In this document: piece after piece, positions 60,421 to 64,000 of the stretch
Numbering within the stretch: the stretch's first letter is position 1
How the letters are laid out: each line of letters starts with the position of its first letter
Origin: Flaccisagitta enflata
Taxonomy: Eukaryota > Chaetognatha > Sagittoidea > Aphragmophora
Length of the DNA: 64,000 bases
Direction of reading: 5' to 3'
Assembly (NCBI GenBank): GCA_965153355.1
Contig: OZ231126.1
Span: forward strand, 22,940,001 to 23,004,000
Position numbers and translations under genes: made by a program
The notes under the pieces: model-generated
What the model saw: the letters and a program-made list of their open reading frames with translations, nothing else
Databases searched by the model: none
What the model was told of the DNA's origin: nothing

Positions 60421-60745
60421 TTTCCAACAACTCCATCCAATAGTGGCAACCAAGAACTCCAATCCAAAACTCTAACCAACTCCCACCAACAACCCTGATC
60501 AACAACTTAAATCAATAACTCTATCCAATAACCCTTAACCAATGACTCTGACCAGTAGCTCCAACCCCGGCCAACACCTCTGACCCATAACTCTGACCAA
60601 CTCTGATCCACAACTTCAAACTAGAACTTCAACCAACAGCTCCAACCTGCAACGCCAACCTATGTCTGTCAGCAAGAACTCCCACCAACAGCTACCAATA
60701 GCTCTTACCATCAACACTTACAACTCCCACAACTTAAACATCATG
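60421..60745 (+). repeat. Degenerate minisatellite of AACTCTGACCAAC type
   Basis: Words of the form CAACTCYRACCAA recur every 12 to 18 bases, with much decay and no fixed period. Confidence 0.5.
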
Positions 60746-61357
60746 TACACTGTTGATCTGCCTAGAATAAAGCATCCTCTATCGATACTATGATTTCACT
60801 CAACCTTTCTCTGATAGCTCCTTTCAGTACTCGTTTTCAGACAAGCACAACTGTGTGCACAGACGTTTGGCGAGGACGCTAATGAAAGTTGTTTGGCCTC
60901 ACTTGAGGCAAAGTCATCTTTTTATTCGTAATGAAATTCTAGACCGAAACAGTAACAGTAACAGTAGCTGTATAATAGCTGCCTGCTTGCGGTTGGGCAG
61001 GGGCAGTTATTCTTAAATAATTGATAATTTGATCAACAGCTATACAGAAAGACTAAGAGAAACAATGAGGTTGGATAAATGGCTACTTTAGTCGCAAAGG
61101 GAGAGGCTGGGGCAGTGATGACAGGCTTAGTTAGCGCGTAGTTTTCAATGAAGATTTGCACGATATTTCCGTCTTTACATCCATATTTCTCATTTTCATT
61201 CGTTTTGTAACCTGAGAGACGACCATCGATGAAAACAAGTAATACATTTGCACTTAGATGCAGGAACACATACAAACACGCGCCCACTCAAACGCAAACA
61301 CACACAACCGCGCGCACCTGAGGGCAAAAAATGTGTTCGTACAATTCTTGGATCATG
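60746..61357. other. No feature recognised
   Basis: Mixed DNA with only a family A-like scrap (TTGCGGTTGGGCAGGGGCAG at 60989) and CGCGCACC words near 61280-61320. Confidence 0.4.
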
Positions 61358-61438
61358 CGTTACAGACCCACAGATGGACTGAGCGAATGATGGACAGACA
61401 GATAGACAAAAGCTCTCATAGAGTTGCAATTCCGCAAA
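61358..61438 (+). mobile_element. 3' fragment of a family A copy
   Basis: GCGTTACAGACCCACAGATG, a GGACAGACAGATAGAC run and TCTCATAGAGTTGCAATTCC with GCAAATAA. It abuts the next copy. Confidence 0.5.
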
Positions 61439-61644
61439 TAACAAGGCAGTATACACGGGTTACCCAAGTCGCGTGTGGGTGGGAAGGGGCAGTATTGAAA
61501 TAGACCAGCTAGGCAGTTGGGCAGGAGCTGTAACCCCAAAACCACCCGTAAACGCCAAAACAGCAAAGTTTTACCAACAGACAGACGAACAGGCGGATCA
61601 ACGGACAGAGCGAGTTGTGGAGTCGCATGCGCGCGACTAAAAAA
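61439..61644 (+). mobile_element. Family A copy
   Basis: AACAAGGCAGTATACACGGG to GAGTCGCATGCGCGCGACTA and AAAAA. The 5' AGTCGCGTGT and 3' GCGCGCGACT match at 8 of 10 positions. Confidence 0.75.
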
Positions 61645-61734
61645 AGATATGAAAATGAAGAAAGATGTAGATATAGATCTGAAAAATTATAAGACTTGTT
61701 AGTTTTTTACAAGACACTCATGCAAGCTCACACG

Positions 61735-61809
61735 AACACACACACACAGACATACACACACACACACGCACGCACGAACACGCACACTCACACACACACA
61801 CACACACAC

Positions 61810-61846
<37 letters not shown>
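61735..61846 (+). repeat. (CA)n microsatellite
   Basis: CA units with GAAC, TACA and CGCA interruptions. Confidence 0.95.
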
Positions 61847-61848
<2 letters not shown>

Positions 61849-61997
61849 ACTTACCTGACATCACCAAACTCCGCTGATGCTGTTTTTATTGCTTCTGTCT
61901 TGCCGCCAGACATGCCTCACTGTAATTGCCGAACCATGTACGTACTGTAATCAATGAAAAAGGATCAATTGACCTCCGTAAGCCCTTGTTCACACCT

Positions 61998-61998
61998 C

Positions 61999-62030
<32 letters not shown>

Positions 62031-62152
62031 TGTGTGTGTGTGTGTAATGTGTCTCAATGTGTGTGTGTGTGTCTTGCGTGTGTGCGGCACGTGTGTGTGT
62101 GTGGCTCTTGGCCGTGTGTGTCTTGGCGTGTGTGTGTGTGTGTGTGTGTCTT

Positions 62153-62236
<84 letters not shown>
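61998..62236 (+). repeat. (GT)n-(CT)n compound array
   Basis: GT interrupted by TAATGTGTCTCAATG and CTTGCGTGTGTGCGGCACG, then about 40 CT units. Confidence 0.95.
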
Positions 62237-62241
<5 letters not shown>

Positions 62242-62280
62242 ATGTTAGGTCATGTCTATCCGTCCATTGCTCGATGATTT

Positions 62281-62459
62281 TTGTAACCCCTCATCATGCC
62301 ATCATCATCAACATCAACGTCATCATTGTCATTGTTGTCATCGTTATCATCATTACCATCATCATCATCATCATCATCATCAAAATCATCATCGTGATCA
62401 TGATGGGCTCTCCACTAGCTCGTCAGAAGCTCTATTCAACGTCGAACTGCTCATCTCTG

Positions 62460-62541
<82 letters not shown>

Positions 62542-62545
62542 GTCA
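62281..62545 (+). repeat. (ATC)n microsatellites
   Basis: Short ATC array (62352-62392) and a longer one of about 28 units (62460-62541). GTCATTGTC words continue to 62630. Confidence 0.95.
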
Positions 62546-62786
62546 TCTCCATCGTCATTGTCGTTGTCATCGTTGTCTTTGTCGTTATAGTCGTCGTTGT
62601 GATTGTCGTCGTCCTCACTGTCATCATTATCATCCCGACTGTACCGAGCCATCAAGAGGACACTGGTTCACAGCAGCTGCGGTCGCCTATTGACGTAAGA
62701 ATCGCTTTCGTAGCTTGAGTTTTGCTTCCAATGCCTATTTTCGCCAGGTATTAATACGAGATGGGCCTGCAGTTGCCTAGTAAAAG

Positions 62787-63006
62787 AACAAGGCCGGATA
62801 CACAGCTACCGATGTCCCGTGCGGGTGGGTTGGGACCATATTTGAGGCCACTCCATCATTTGGGGAGGAGCAGTAAGGCCAAAGACCCCAAAAACCCCAA
62901 AAAAGTAAAGTGGGACGGACGGACCGACTGACCGACTGACCGACAGACGGACGGATCAACGGACCGACAAAGCGGGTTGTAGAGTCGCATAGCATGCGAC
63001 TAAAAA
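62787..63006 (+). mobile_element. Family A copy
   Basis: AACAAGGCCGGATACACAGC to GAGTCGCATAGCATGCGACT and AAAAA. The interior has GGACCGACTGACCGACTGAC units. The 5' subterminal ATGTCCCGTGC is mutated relative to the 3' end. Confidence 0.82.
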
Positions 63007-63111
63007 TTACAAAATTGATGAAAGAGGACTTTCTTTGTCTCTGTCTCTCTCTCCATCGCTGTTTCTATCTCTGTCTCTATTTCTGTCACTATTTCTGTCT
63101 CTGATTCTATC

Positions 63112-63219
<108 letters not shown>

Positions 63220-63380
63220 GACATCCAGGCTAACGCTACTAAAGTACTATGCTAGCGTTCGCAGTACTTCAAAAGATGTGCAAAAACGCCGAAAAAGCAA
63301 ACGGCGACTAACGGACGGACCGATGGACCAACAGACATAGCAGGCTAAATAGTCACGTGCAGTTGTCACATTTTTTGTAT

Positions 63381-63382
<2 letters not shown>

Positions 63383-63452
<70 letters not shown>
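63383..63452 (+). repeat. (GT)n microsatellite
   Basis: About 34 GT units. Confidence 0.95.
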
Positions 63453-63456
<4 letters not shown>

Positions 63457-63503
63457 GTGCGTGTTTGAAATATGTGTATCCTTTGCTCATGTCTCGAGAA
63501 GAA

Positions 63504-63666
63504 ACAAGGCCGGATACACGGCCACCAGTCATGGACGGGTTGGCAGGGGCGGAAATGCGCGTTTTCCCACTATTCGACTCAATCATTACGGACCAACGGA
63601 CGGACGGACCAAAGGACCGACGGACGGACAAAGCCTCTTATAGAGTTGCGTGTCCGCAACTAAAAA
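63504..63666 (+). mobile_element. Family A copy, GGAC subfamily
   Basis: ACAAGGCCGGATACACGGCC to GAGTTGCGTGTCCGCAACTA and AAA. AAGAA flanks both sides (63499-63503, 63666-63670). The 5' AGTCATGGAC matches the end at 8 of 10 positions. Confidence 0.82.
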
Positions 63667-63810
63667 AGAACAGGTAACGCAGCATTCCATTATGGTTATG
63701 GAAGAAAGTGCACCCCCAAGAAAGAGCACCCCCAACCTGTTCCCCGAACTCAACCAATAAAAACATCATAAATGCGCTTGTCACACTTTCTAACTCAAGG
63801 GTGACGGAAC

Positions 63811-64000
63811 TTTTTAGTCGCGTGCAGCAACTCTACACCCGCTTTGTCCAATCGGTCGTTCGGTTGGTCGGTCGGTCGGTTGGTCGGTCACACTTTACTT
63901 TTTTATCAATCTTATTTCTTTTGGGCATTTCAGGTCATGTGGGAGTATAATGAGTCATTCTAAGTCATTCTAAGTCATTCTAAGTCATTTTAAGTCATTC
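63811..64000 (-). mobile_element. Long family A copy running off the window
   Basis: It opens TTTTTAGTCGCGTGCAGCAAC, with GGTTGGTCGGTCGGTCGG next, and enters AAGTCATTCT units at 63952 that continue to the edge. It is the same AAGTCATT sublineage as the copy at 32385. Confidence 0.75.

Overview
The window looks like repeat-saturated nuclear DNA of an invertebrate animal, species not identifiable from the sequence alone. The reasons are a spliced gene for a secreted PAN/apple-kringle protein, the C-terminal end of a non-LTR retrotransposon, many TA-flanked and 8-bp-flanked inverted-repeat elements, and no operon-like gene packing. A very large share is microsatellite DNA (GA/CT, GT/CA, GAA/TTC, GAAT, GTAT, AAC, TTTTTG), and almost every long open frame here is a translation of such tracts.

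Only one gene is convincing. Five exon pieces on the + strand between 35,356 and 54,217 encode a signal peptide, a PAN/apple domain and most of a kringle. Introns 1 to 3 are phase 1 and the intron inside the kringle is phase 2. The gene looks broken: there is an in-frame TAG in the first PAN exon, and the second kringle exon is cut off by a short transposon copy that removes the last two cysteines. Its introns are packed with mobile elements, including a 2.7-kb nest several layers deep. A second, weaker coding candidate lies on the - strand at 58,735-59,064.

The rest is layered mobile DNA. Family A (about 150-250 bp, longer when it carries internal satellites) has about 30 copies with ends AACAAGG...CGACTAAAA. 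It has a 3' terminal hairpin, and a 5' subterminal 10-mer that is the reverse complement of the 3' terminal 10-mer. Four subfamily versions of this 10-mer pair each match perfectly. The architecture resembles Helentron-associated elements (HINEs), and one copy sits in a T-run with no visible target duplication. Family B (TTTTTGGGCAGCGG... to a hairpin ending GACT) carries inverted arms around minisatellites such as AGGCCCAAATCCCAGCCTC. Family D/E has a unique 5' block, a GT/CT microsatellite core and a 3' palindrome. There are also hAT-like elements with 8-bp duplications, Tc1/mariner-like MITEs flanked by TA (three of about 600 bp, one of 95 bp, one of 478 bp with a tRNA-like core) and several fold-back repeats.

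Layout: 1-5.8 kb, GA tracts and a hAT-like element in a GAAT array with nested insertions. 5.8-17.4 kb, mostly microsatellites with sparse family A copies. 17.4-30.5 kb, family D/E, a promoter-like CpG block, a TA-flanked TIR element, CATT, GAAA, AT and GT arrays. 30.5-35.3 kb, a hAT-like composite and MITEs. 35.3-54.3 kb, the PAN-kringle gene remnant with element-filled introns. 54.3-64 kb, more A/B/DE copies, fold-backs, a 34-bp palindrome and microsatellites. All family names are local labels, and every copy call rests on comparison within this window by eye.
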